A stretch of DNA of 64,000 nucleotides from DAOUMU01 sp034409055 (lineage in GTDB: Bacteria; Chloroflexota; Anaerolineae; 4572-78; J111), in contig DAOUMU010000508.1 of assembly GCA_034409055.1 (NCBI GenBank), positions 1 to 64,000 of the forward strand. Reading direction: 5' to 3'. The notes below the pieces were generated by a model, which worked only from the letters and a program-made list of their open reading frames with translations, had not been told where the DNA came from and searched no databases. The position numbers were made by a program, and so were the translations under genes. Below, piece after piece: positions 17,279 to 25,402 of the stretch (its first letter is position 1; every line of letters begins with the position of its first letter).

Positions 17279-20200
17279 CTATTCCTCCTTGATGAATTGA
17301 CCGACCAAGGCCACAATTTGGTCAAGTTCAAAACCCCTAACCAGTTCTTGCAGCCGGTCAACAAAGGGGCGATAGGCCTCGTCCAACTTCGCCAGGCGGG
17401 TCGCCTGTTCTCGAATATTCAGAATTCGCCCCGACTGGGCCAACGCGTACAACACTGCCAAGTCCTCTTGGGGCGGCGCAATCAGCGGCGCGGCGACCGT
17501 TTCGCCCCGCTCCTTTGGCTCGGCGCGGATCCAACTTAGCTTGAGGCGCGCTTCCAGCAAATCCAACAGCTTGTCCATTTTGACCGGCTTGGGCAGAAAG
17601 GCGTCACAGCCGGCTATTCGGCTCTTTTCTGCATCCGCCTCAAGCACGCTGGCCGACACGGCGATGATGAATACTCCTTCAAGCTCTGGCTGCTGTCGAA
17701 TCTCTTGGGCTGCCTCGAAGCCGGTCTTGACCGGCATCACCAGGTCCATCAAAATCACGTCGGGCCGCCACGCTTGCGTTGCTGCCACCGCCTGTTGTCC
17801 ATCCTCGGCGGTATGCACTTCAAAGCCCAGGGGCGCCAGCATGTCGGCCAGCAGCATGCGGTTGTACTCTTTGTCGTCGACCACCAGCACGCGCCGTCGC
17901 GCCCCCTCGTAACCGATGATTTCACGGGCAGCGGGAGGCCGCTCCTGCTCAATCGTCTCTGTCACCGGCAGGGCTACCTCAAACCAAAAGGTGCTGCCGT
18001 GTCCTGGCTCACTTTTGACTTGCAGCCGGCTGCCCATCAGTTGCATAATCTGCCGGCTGATGGCCAGGCCCAACCCGGCGCCTTCCGCCCGCCGGTCGGC
18101 CTCGCTCACCTGTTCAAAGGGCTGAAAGATGCGCGCTAATTGGTCGGGCGGGATGCCGGGGCCGGTATCCTCCACCTCAAAATGGAGTAAGAAGTAAGGA
18201 GTAGGGAGTAGGGGTTCAATTGACTGATTTTCCCCCTCGCTGCGCGTCCCTGCTTCATACTCCCTACTGCCTACTTCATACTCCCCGCTTCGCGTCCATA
18301 CCCGCAGGGCCACGTGGCCGGCGTCAGTGAATTTAACGGCGTTACCCAGCAGATTGAGTAAAACCTGACGCAGGCGGGTCTCATCGGCTTGCACAGTGTC
18401 GGGTAAGGGGGAGAGCGCTTCATAGGTAAGGGTGAGGTCTTTGGCTTCGGCTCGGGCGCGGATGATGTCAATAATCTCGTGCAGAAAGGTGGGCAGATGG
18501 AAAGGGGCGGGATTGAGTTCCAGCTTGCCGGCTTCCACTTTAGCCAGGTCGAGTACATCGTTGATGAGGGTCAGTAGATGCTCGCCGCTGCGCTGGATGA
18601 TGTCCAGGCCGTCGGCCAGGGGGCCGGTGTAACCCGTGCGCCGTTTGAGGATGTCGGCATAGCCCAAAATGGCGTTGAGCGGGGTGCGCAGTTCGTGGCT
18701 CATGTTTGCTAAAAAGGCGCTTTTGGCTTGGTTGGCCGCTTCGGCCAACCGCCGGGCCTCTTCGGCGGCATCCTTGGCGATTTGTAGCTCTTCGGTTCGT
18801 TCCACCACCCGCTGTTCCAGCGTTTCAAAGGATTGACGGAGTTGTCGAACCATCGCATTAAAAGCTGTGGTCAGTTGCCCCACTTCATCACCGGCACGGA
18901 GATTAATCTCAACCAGCTTATCGGAAGCAATCGGCGTCACGGGCTGGCCCGGGCTTTCCTGCTGAACGCTCAGACCAATCCGAGAAACCGCCGTGGTGAG
19001 CGCCCGTATCGGTTTGACCAACCGATCAAACAGAAGATACCCCAACGTCCCGCCTACCAGCAGCACCAGGCCGGCTATCCCCACCAGTCCGGTGACCGTT
19101 TCACGCACTTTTTGTGACGTGCTTGCCGCCGACTGAGCAAAGCCGATAATTAGCTGAGGTTCTTCCTCAAACTGCCACAACGCCAGGGTTTGATAATAAG
19201 ACTCCTGATCTGCCTCAAGGGTGCGCTGCCGCATCTGCCGGTCAATTGCCGCCTGATTCTCTCGCGCCCATTGTGCCAGATCCGCCGGGTTCATTTTCAT
19301 GTCTACTATTTGGATTTGGTGTATTCCATCCGGCGAGTACAGGGCCGGCAGCAAACCGGTTTTTTCGGCAATTTCTTCCAGAAATGCCTGGTCAAAGACT
19401 TTCCTAAACACGAAGGCCCCGATGATAGCCGGTTTGTTTTGGCCGGGTATGCTCTGGCTCAACGTTTCCGGTTTAGCAATGGATAGATCGTTAACCAGAA
19501 GCCCTTCGGGAGAACCTAAAGTAATATTTTCTCTCATAACCGTTTGCGTAATTGCCTGCACCGGGACGACGATTTGTAAAACCACCATCTGCTCTGCGGT
19601 AAAGTCAAAAGAGATGGTGGGACGGTTCACCGGCGTGATATGGGGAGTGACTAATGGAGACGGAGCACCCTCAGCCCAATTGGGCCAATTATCAAATTCC
19701 AGCTCCCCGGCTTGATTTTGACCTGTCTTGAGCAGCGGCTTGTAATCGCCCCGGATCGCGCTCATGCCTGCCTCGGTGGTTGTCACGTAATGACTCAACT
19801 CATTGTCTATATAAACGGCGGCGCTGGAGAAATCGGCCGTCTGCAGGACTACCTGGAGCCGGTTCAGTGAAATGATTTTGTTGAACAATAGCCCCCGTTC
19901 ATTCTCCGCTGCTTGCTCAGGATAAGTCGTTAATTGTTGTGTTTGGGCATATAGCGTGGCCAGGTCGCTCAAGTTGTCGATTCCGGCAACATTCTTTTCG
20001 GCAATTGCTCGCAGATCAATTACCGTTTCTTGTAACTCATTTTGTAACAAGACGGTTTGCCGGGTCAGGCTGGTAAATGCCTCCCGCTCGCTCTGTTGAT
20101 TGGTCAAGTAGATGGCCAGCCCCACATTCAGTCCGGTAATGATGACGAGGACCGTGATAAAGGCAAGTAGCAATTTAGATTTGATGCCCGATACTTTCAT
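17279..20200 (-). CDS. Membrane hybrid histidine kinase with HAMP and receiver
   Basis: A 973-residue membrane kinase. Two transmembrane helices (about 9-32 and 368-392) enclose an outer sensor domain of about 330 residues. I did not recognise its family; a CHASE- or Cache-like fold is possible. A HAMP domain (about 393-455), a coiled coil, the core NMSHELRTPLNAILGYADI with H502, the ATPase, a receiver with D819 and a helical tail follow. The part from the kinase core to the tail is close to identical to the Reg_prop kinase at 11528, also at DNA level, which indicates recent duplication or gene conversion. A solute-binding lipoprotein gene ends 27 bases upstream, suggesting the outer domain may read that protein. 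GGGAGG precedes the ATG. Confidence 0.93.
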   Translation of the reverse strand: MKVSGIKSKLLLAFITVLVIITGLNVGLAIYLTNQQSEREAFTSLTRQTVLLQNELQETVIDLRAIAEKNVAGIDNLSDLATLYAQTQQLTTYPEQAAENERGLLFNKIISLNRLQVVLQTADFSSAAVYIDNELSHYVTTTEAGMSAIRGDYKPLLKTGQNQAGELEFDNWPNWAEGAPSPLVTPHITPVNRPTISFDFTAEQMVVLQIVVPVQAITQTVMRENITLGSPEGLLVNDLSIAKPETLSQSIPGQNKPAIIGAFVFRKVFDQAFLEEIAEKTGLLPALYSPDGIHQIQIVDMKMNPADLAQWARENQAAIDRQMRQRTLEADQESYYQTLALWQFEEEPQLIIGFAQSAASTSQKVRETVTGLVGIAGLVLLVGGTLGYLLFDRLVKPIRALTTAVSRIGLSVQQESPGQPVTPIASDKLVEINLRAGDEVGQLTTAFNAMVRQLRQSFETLEQRVVERTEELQIAKDAAEEARRLAEAANQAKSAFLANMSHELRTPLNAILGYADILKRRTGYTGPLADGLDIIQRSGEHLLTLINDVLDLAKVEAGKLELNPAPFHLPTFLHEIIDIIRARAEAKDLTLTYEALSPLPDTVQADETRLRQVLLNLLGNAVKFTDAGHVALRVWTRSGEYEVGSREYEAGTRSEGENQSIEPLLPTPYFLLHFEVEDTGPGIPPDQLARIFQPFEQVSEADRRAEGAGLGLAISRQIMQLMGSRLQVKSEPGHGSTFWFEVALPVTETIEQERPPAAREIIGYEGARRRVLVVDDKEYNRMLLADMLAPLGFEVHTAEDGQQAVAATQAWRPDVILMDLVMPVKTGFEAAQEIRQQPELEGVFIIAVSASVLEADAEKSRIAGCDAFLPKPVKMDKLLDLLEARLKLSWIRAEPKERGETVAAPLIAPPQEDLAVLYALAQSGRILNIREQATRLAKLDEAYRPFVDRLQELVRGFELDQIVALVGQFIKEE

Positions 20201-20227
20201 CGCAGCCTCCCAGCGACTCGCGCCGCT

Positions 20228-21652
20228 TTATTTAATCGGATAGCCCTGGTGATCCTTGATATCCTGATCAATTTTCTGCGCCGCCCGGCTTAGCTCCGTT
20301 TTGACATCTGCCCCATTAACAATATTTTCCACGGCTTCGGCAAAAGCCTTGGAGATTGCGGCATACGCCGGAGTAATCGGGCGGGGAACGGCCCGTTCGC
20401 TTTCAAGTTGTTGCACAAGCAAGTGTAAGGGGCCTGTTTCACCATACAGCTTTGACTGCGCCAGGGCTGCCCGCCGGGCCGGCACGCCTCCGCTGGCGTC
20501 CGTCAACCGTAATATTTCTTCCGGGGAGAGCAGGAACTCGATAAAAGCCCAGGCGCCGGCGGGATCCTGACAGTTGCTGGTTATACCCCAGCTCCAGTTA
20601 CCCATCGCGGTCTTGGGTCCAGCTCCAAAATCAGGCATCGGCAGCAGGACCAGGTCTTGTCCCAAACCCTCGGCATGCGGGTTGTACATCCAGGTTCCCA
20701 CCCAGGCGAGGGCCGCTTTTTTAGATCCGTAAAAGTCGTCATCCGTAGTGGTAGATTTACTGGCCCAGCCCTTTTGGAACCAACTTTGAAAGTGCTGCAT
20801 GGCCTCAACCGACTGTGGCCCATCCAACACGCCACTGGCTTGTTGGTAGGTGCTGCGATCAATCAAATCACCGCCGAAGGATTGCAGGATGGGGGAAAAC
20901 CCGTATGTATAAAACTCGCTTCGGCCGTAATTGATTTTCATATCAATCGCATGCTCTACCTCAGGCAGGGCGGTCAGTTTTTCCAGCGCCTCTTCAAATT
21001 CGGCCAGGTTCCACGGTTTTTCAAAGGTCGGCATACGGACTCCTGCCGCCTCCAAATAACGGCGATTGCCGTAGATCACCATTCCGGAGTCAAACTGCCC
21101 CAGGCTATAGAGTTGTCCGTTGAAGGTTCCCTGGGCAATAATCGAGGGCAAAAAATCGGCTTTTAGCTCCGCAGAAACAAACCGGTCAATCGGTTGCAGG
21201 TAGCCTGACCAGGCAAAGTTGTACAGGTATGGGCCGTCAAATTCCAATACGCAGGGTAAACTACCGGACTGGGCGCTGCCGATAACCCGGTCAGCATAGC
21301 TTTCAGGCGCTATCGGCACTAATTCTATTGTATAATCGCCTTGGGCCTGTTCAAAAGCTTTTACGGTCGCCGCCAGCACGTCGCCTTCTACGCCGCCAGG
21401 TGTGTTATGAGTCCAGAGGGTAATGATTTTTTGTTGGCCGGGTTGAGTTGAGGCCGGCGTGGGCGAGGGCAACATAACGGTAGGCGGCTGGCCGGCTGCC
21501 TCGGTTGGCGCGGGAACCGGCGTACTTGTCGCCGGTGGCGTTGGCGGAGCGGCCGGCGCGGTGGAGGCGCAGCCGATCAAAACAAGACTCGCTACCACAC
21601 CTCCCAACATCATTCTCATAGCAAAAAATGTTCTACTAATTCGCGTTTTCAT
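20228..21652 (-). CDS. Extracellular solute-binding lipoprotein, family 1
   Basis: A 474-residue lipoprotein with signal peptide and lipobox LIGC (C28), then a Pro/Thr/Ala-rich linker to about residue 75, then a family 1 solute-binding fold of the type that binds sugars or oligosaccharides (IITLWTHNTPGGVEGDVLAA; later AAFAWVGTWMY-like and WGITSNCQDPAGAWAFIEFL segments). The start is the second of two tandem ATGs, better spaced from AGGAGG. There is no permease or ATPase gene nearby. The neighbours on both sides are membrane histidine kinases, and the next gene starts 27 bases on. It may therefore present ligand to that kinase instead of feeding a transporter, though a distant permease cannot be excluded. 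Confidence 0.88.
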   Translation of the reverse strand: MKTRISRTFFAMRMMLGGVVASLVLIGCASTAPAAPPTPPATSTPVPAPTEAAGQPPTVMLPSPTPASTQPGQQKIITLWTHNTPGGVEGDVLAATVKAFEQAQGDYTIELVPIAPESYADRVIGSAQSGSLPCVLEFDGPYLYNFAWSGYLQPIDRFVSAELKADFLPSIIAQGTFNGQLYSLGQFDSGMVIYGNRRYLEAAGVRMPTFEKPWNLAEFEEALEKLTALPEVEHAIDMKINYGRSEFYTYGFSPILQSFGGDLIDRSTYQQASGVLDGPQSVEAMQHFQSWFQKGWASKSTTTDDDFYGSKKAALAWVGTWMYNPHAEGLGQDLVLLPMPDFGAGPKTAMGNWSWGITSNCQDPAGAWAFIEFLLSPEEILRLTDASGGVPARRAALAQSKLYGETGPLHLLVQQLESERAVPRPITPAYAAISKAFAEAVENIVNGADVKTELSRAAQKIDQDIKDHQGYPIK

Positions 21653-21757
21653 CATATTCCTCCTTGAAATAGATATGATTACCGAGTAGCTCCCAATTCG
21701 CTTGGCGATGACAAGTCTACTGGTATGCTCTCGGTGTTATGAATGGTACTTAAAATT

Positions 21758-24154
21758 TTATTTTGGAAGCGCAAAGTAAAACGTCGCGCCTTGATCCACT
21801 TTTCCTTCCGCCCACACTCTGCCGCCGTGCCTCTGGATAATCCGGCGCACATTGGCCAGGCCAATGCCGGTGCCTTCAAATTCATCTGCGTGGTGCAGGC
21901 GTTGAAAAACGCCAAAGAGTTTATCGGCATAGGCCATATCAAACCCCACCCCGTTATCGCGGATGAAGATGGTGATCTCTTTTTGGCCCGCCTGGCAGCC
22001 AATTTCGATGTCCGCTTGCGGACGCCCGCGGGTGAATTTCAGCGCATTGGAGAGAAGATTGACCAGCACCTGGCGCAGCATAGCCCGGTCGCCGTTGACG
22101 GTGGGCAGGTCGGCGATACGCCAGTTGATGGTTCGGCCTTGCGTCTCCGGCTCGAAGTCGCGAATAACCTGCTGCACGAGCGCGTTCAGATCCACCGGCA
22201 AAGGGGAGAGTTCGCAGCGTTCCATGCGCAAAAAGGCGAGCAGCCCGTCAATCAACAAGCCCATATGCCTGGCTGCGTCAGAGATGGTGGCCATATAGCG
22301 CCGGCTTTGTTCATCCAGTGTGGCGGCGGTTCTTTTTTGGAGCAACTCAAGAAACCCGTCGATGTGCCGCAGCGGCGCGCGCAAGTTATGCGAAACCGTG
22401 TAGGAAACGGCTTCGAGTTCTTTGATGGCGGCTTCGAGTTGCGCGGTGCGCTCAAAGACACGTTGTTCGAGTTCTTCGTTAAGCCTTCGGATTTTCTCCT
22501 CCGCCCGTTTGCGCTCGGTGATGTCTACAAAGGAAACGATAACCTGCGCTATTTCCCCCGCCTCGTTATATTCCGGCTCGACATTGACCAGCGCCCACGT
22601 GACATCATCCCGGTCTGGACGGATGATGCCCGCCAGATAATCCCGGAGTGGCTGCCGTGAGGCGAGCACGCGGCTTACCGGGTATTCCGCGACTGGCATA
22701 ACGGAACCATCTTCCTTCAGAAAATGCCATTCTGGATCGATCAATGCCTTGCCGAGAAGTTGATCCTTGGAAAGACCGAGCAATCGCTGCGCCAAAGGAT
22801 TGCTGGTCAGGATGTGGCCCTGGCCGTCATGAAGCACGATGGCCGTCTGAACTTTATCGATGAGCGACCGATAATTTTCCTCACTCGCGCGCAATCCTTC
22901 CAGGGTTTCCACGAGCCGACCGGTCATCAAGTTAAACGCCTCAGCCAGAACACCAATTTCATCGTTCGATTCAACCCGGGCTTTGGCGTCAAGGTTCCCT
23001 TCGGCAACCTGGCGCGCCACGGCCGTCAGGTGGACGACAGGCCTGGTCAATAGTTGGGCCATGCCGGTTGCCGCAACAATCACTACCGCGGCAACCCCCA
23101 GACCCAGCAGCAGCACCGTGCGGCCCTGGGCCTGGACCGATGCCAGGAAAACTGTCTGAGGCTGGGCAAAGACTATAAGCCAGGGTTGGGTCATCAACCT
23201 GGCCACGGCGGCCGAGTTCAGTTTACTGTCAGTGGCGCCGAGGTAGGCCGTAAAGTAGGGCTGTTTGTCCGCGTTGAGCAGGCCCTGCTCAAAAACAGGT
23301 AGGTCAGTGGCGAGTTCCTTGATCGGTTGGCGCGGTAAGCGCCGGGCGGCTTGCAGTTCCGCCGCGCGGGCCGGGTCGAGTGGCGCCACCGCTTTGAAAA
23401 TGAGGTCCGGGTCAGTGCCATGCGCCAGCCGAACATGGTTCTCGTCCAGCAAAATGGCGAAGGACTGCCGGCCGGCCAGCTCGCCGCTCTGGACAATGAT
23501 TTGTTCCAGGGCGCTCGCGCTATAACGCGCGTACAGCACGCCGATGATTTCTCCGGCGGCGGTGTCGCGCACCGGGGCGCTAAAGTAGATGGACGCGGCG
23601 CCCGTCTCTGAAAACTGGATCGGCGAGGCATACGGCACGCCTGTCTTGACCGCGAGCTGAAAATAGTCGTAATTGGACCTGTCCGCGCCAATATCCGGTG
23701 TAAACGTATCAATCACGGTGAGTCCCCGGCGATCCAGCAACGCATACGACGAGATATTTGCCTGATCTTTGCGGCTGAGCGCGTACAAGGCAGACGTGGC
23801 CTCGGTCTCTTCCGCGCTGCCTTTCCGCCGGTCGGGTGGCAAGTTGAGGTACTTGATGAAATCCGGCAACTGCGCCTCGGTACCAATGGCGTTCAGGTTG
23901 TTGTTGATGAACGAGTCCACACGGAGCGCCGTTTGCGAGGCCGCTGCCAGGAGCGCCTGGTTGGCGTTGTCGGTTAGCGTGACTCGCGTGTAGCGATCGT
24001 CCAGGTAAAACAACAGGCTGAGCGGGATCAGGGCAACAGCCATGAAGGCGATGACCAGTTTGGCGCGCAAGGTGTACCGTCCGAATGAACGCACCAAAAA
24101 ACGCCCTGGCGGTATTACCCGCGGCCCAACCGAACGATAGTCAGAAACACGCAT
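21758..24154 (-). CDS. Membrane histidine kinase, Cache-HAMP-PAS-HisKA-HATPase
   Basis: A 798-residue kinase. A first transmembrane helix (about 33-55) and a second (about 345-368) enclose a double-Cache-type outer domain (ISSYALLDRRGLTVIDTF; YFSAPVRDTAAGEIIGVLY). A HAMP domain (about 368-420), a PAS domain (about 430-550) and the shared core follow. The phosphorylated histidine is H589, in TVSHNLRAP. The other four copies of this core have SHDLRAP, so the acidic residue after the histidine is replaced by Asn here. The ATG at 24154 has GAGGAT upstream; a GTG at 24163 is in frame. A branched-chain-type binding protein gene ends about 20 bases upstream, which suggests a sensor pair. It ends with FALPK. 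Confidence 0.92.
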   Translation of the reverse strand: MRVSDYRSVGPRVIPPGRFLVRSFGRYTLRAKLVIAFMAVALIPLSLLFYLDDRYTRVTLTDNANQALLAAASQTALRVDSFINNNLNAIGTEAQLPDFIKYLNLPPDRRKGSAEETEATSALYALSRKDQANISSYALLDRRGLTVIDTFTPDIGADRSNYDYFQLAVKTGVPYASPIQFSETGAASIYFSAPVRDTAAGEIIGVLYARYSASALEQIIVQSGELAGRQSFAILLDENHVRLAHGTDPDLIFKAVAPLDPARAAELQAARRLPRQPIKELATDLPVFEQGLLNADKQPYFTAYLGATDSKLNSAAVARLMTQPWLIVFAQPQTVFLASVQAQGRTVLLLGLGVAAVVIVAATGMAQLLTRPVVHLTAVARQVAEGNLDAKARVESNDEIGVLAEAFNLMTGRLVETLEGLRASEENYRSLIDKVQTAIVLHDGQGHILTSNPLAQRLLGLSKDQLLGKALIDPEWHFLKEDGSVMPVAEYPVSRVLASRQPLRDYLAGIIRPDRDDVTWALVNVEPEYNEAGEIAQVIVSFVDITERKRAEEKIRRLNEELEQRVFERTAQLEAAIKELEAVSYTVSHNLRAPLRHIDGFLELLQKRTAATLDEQSRRYMATISDAARHMGLLIDGLLAFLRMERCELSPLPVDLNALVQQVIRDFEPETQGRTINWRIADLPTVNGDRAMLRQVLVNLLSNALKFTRGRPQADIEIGCQAGQKEITIFIRDNGVGFDMAYADKLFGVFQRLHHADEFEGTGIGLANVRRIIQRHGGRVWAEGKVDQGATFYFALPK

Positions 24155-24173
24155 ATCAATCACATCCTCGCTC

Positions 24174-25313
24174 TCAGTCCTGGATCACTGTCAACTGGCC
24201 GTTCTTGACAAGGCCGATCTGAGCCTGAGAGATACCCTCGCCGTTGTCTTGATAGGAGAATCTGCCCTGCAAGCCCTGAAAGTCTTTGGTGGCATGCAGT
24301 TGTCTGGTGATCTCTTCACGGGTCAGGTTGTTGCACGAACGCTTGATCGCCTCGATGGCTATCATAGCGCCGTCGTAGCCTTTGGCCCCGTGCTGTTCCG
24401 GTTCATAGCCCCATTTGGCTTGGTAGCGCCGGGCGAAATCCCGCGTCTGCTCATTGATGGTGTTGTCAATGTATGGGCTGGAAAAGATAACCCCCTCGGC
24501 CGCATCTCCGGCCACCTCGACAAACTTGGGCGTGCCGAGGGCAGGCCCGCCGGCGATCTGGCCGGTGAAGCCGAGCTGCCGGGCCTGCCGGGCGATCAGA
24601 CCCGCCGCGATCTCCGACCCGGCCACCAGCAGCACTTGCGGGTTGGCGCCGACGATGCGAGTGAGTTGTTGGGTGAAATCTGTGTCATCAATGTTGTACG
24701 TCTCACGGATCAGGCTTGCCAGGCCATTCTTCCGGAGCGCGGCCTGCTCATAATCCCCCTGACCCTTGCCGTAGGTTGACGAGTCGCTGATGATGGCAAA
24801 CTTGCTCAGGCCCTTTTTGACCAGGTAGTCAACCACCGTGAACTCAAAGACGGCTCCTACACTGGTGTAGCGAAAAATGTAAAAGCTGCCCTTGGCGGTA
24901 AGGTCCGCGCTCGACGCCTGAGTCATTTGGGGAACCTGGGCCTTGGTGAACACGGGCAAATCGGCCAGGGCCGTATTGCTGTTGGTGGTGGCAAAGGCCA
25001 GCAGCACTTGATCCTGGGTTGACAGTTTTTGCGCCAGAGCCACCGACCTGGTCGGATCGGCTGCGTCGTCATATTTGACGAGTTGCAGCTTGCGCCCGTC
25101 ACACACGCCGCCCAGGGCATTAACCTCGTCAATCACCAGTTCGATGCCGTGCGTGTCCCACTGACCCAGGATGGCGTTGGTGCCCGAGAGCGCGCCAATC
25201 CATCCCAGCTTGATGGGTTCCTGGTTCGACTGCCAGGCGTTGCCACAAGCCGGCAGTAACAGGCCAGACAGTATTGCGGCTATGATCATTAAGATGGCGA
25301 TTCGCTGGTACAT
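24174..25313 (-). CDS. Branched-chain amino acid type solute-binding lipoprotein
   Basis: A 379-residue lipoprotein with signal peptide and lipobox LPAC (C23). The mature part is a type I periplasmic-binding fold of the LivJ/Peripla_BP_6 kind: IKLGWIGALSGTNAILGQW near the start, FAIISDSSTYGKGQGDYEQ in the middle and KGYDGAMIAIEAIKR near the end. Such proteins normally serve branched-chain amino acid, urea or amide ABC importers. No permease or ATPase lies beside it. A Cache-type histidine kinase follows within about 20 bases, so ligand presentation to that kinase is plausible. GGAGG precedes the ATG. The ligand is unknown. Confidence 0.9.
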   Translation of the reverse strand: MYQRIAILMIIAAILSGLLLPACGNAWQSNQEPIKLGWIGALSGTNAILGQWDTHGIELVIDEVNALGGVCDGRKLQLVKYDDAADPTRSVALAQKLSTQDQVLLAFATTNSNTALADLPVFTKAQVPQMTQASSADLTAKGSFYIFRYTSVGAVFEFTVVDYLVKKGLSKFAIISDSSTYGKGQGDYEQAALRKNGLASLIRETYNIDDTDFTQQLTRIVGANPQVLLVAGSEIAAGLIARQARQLGFTGQIAGGPALGTPKFVEVAGDAAEGVIFSSPYIDNTINEQTRDFARRYQAKWGYEPEQHGAKGYDGAMIAIEAIKRSCNNLTREEITRQLHATKDFQGLQGRFSYQDNGEGISQAQIGLVKNGQLTVIQD

Positions 25314-25402
25314 TTTGCTTTCCTCCAGGTGTACAACTTGCTCCTAGACGGCTCGCCTCATGTCAAAACTGTTTGCCGTCAGTGAGTCCAATGTCTACAT
25401 GT

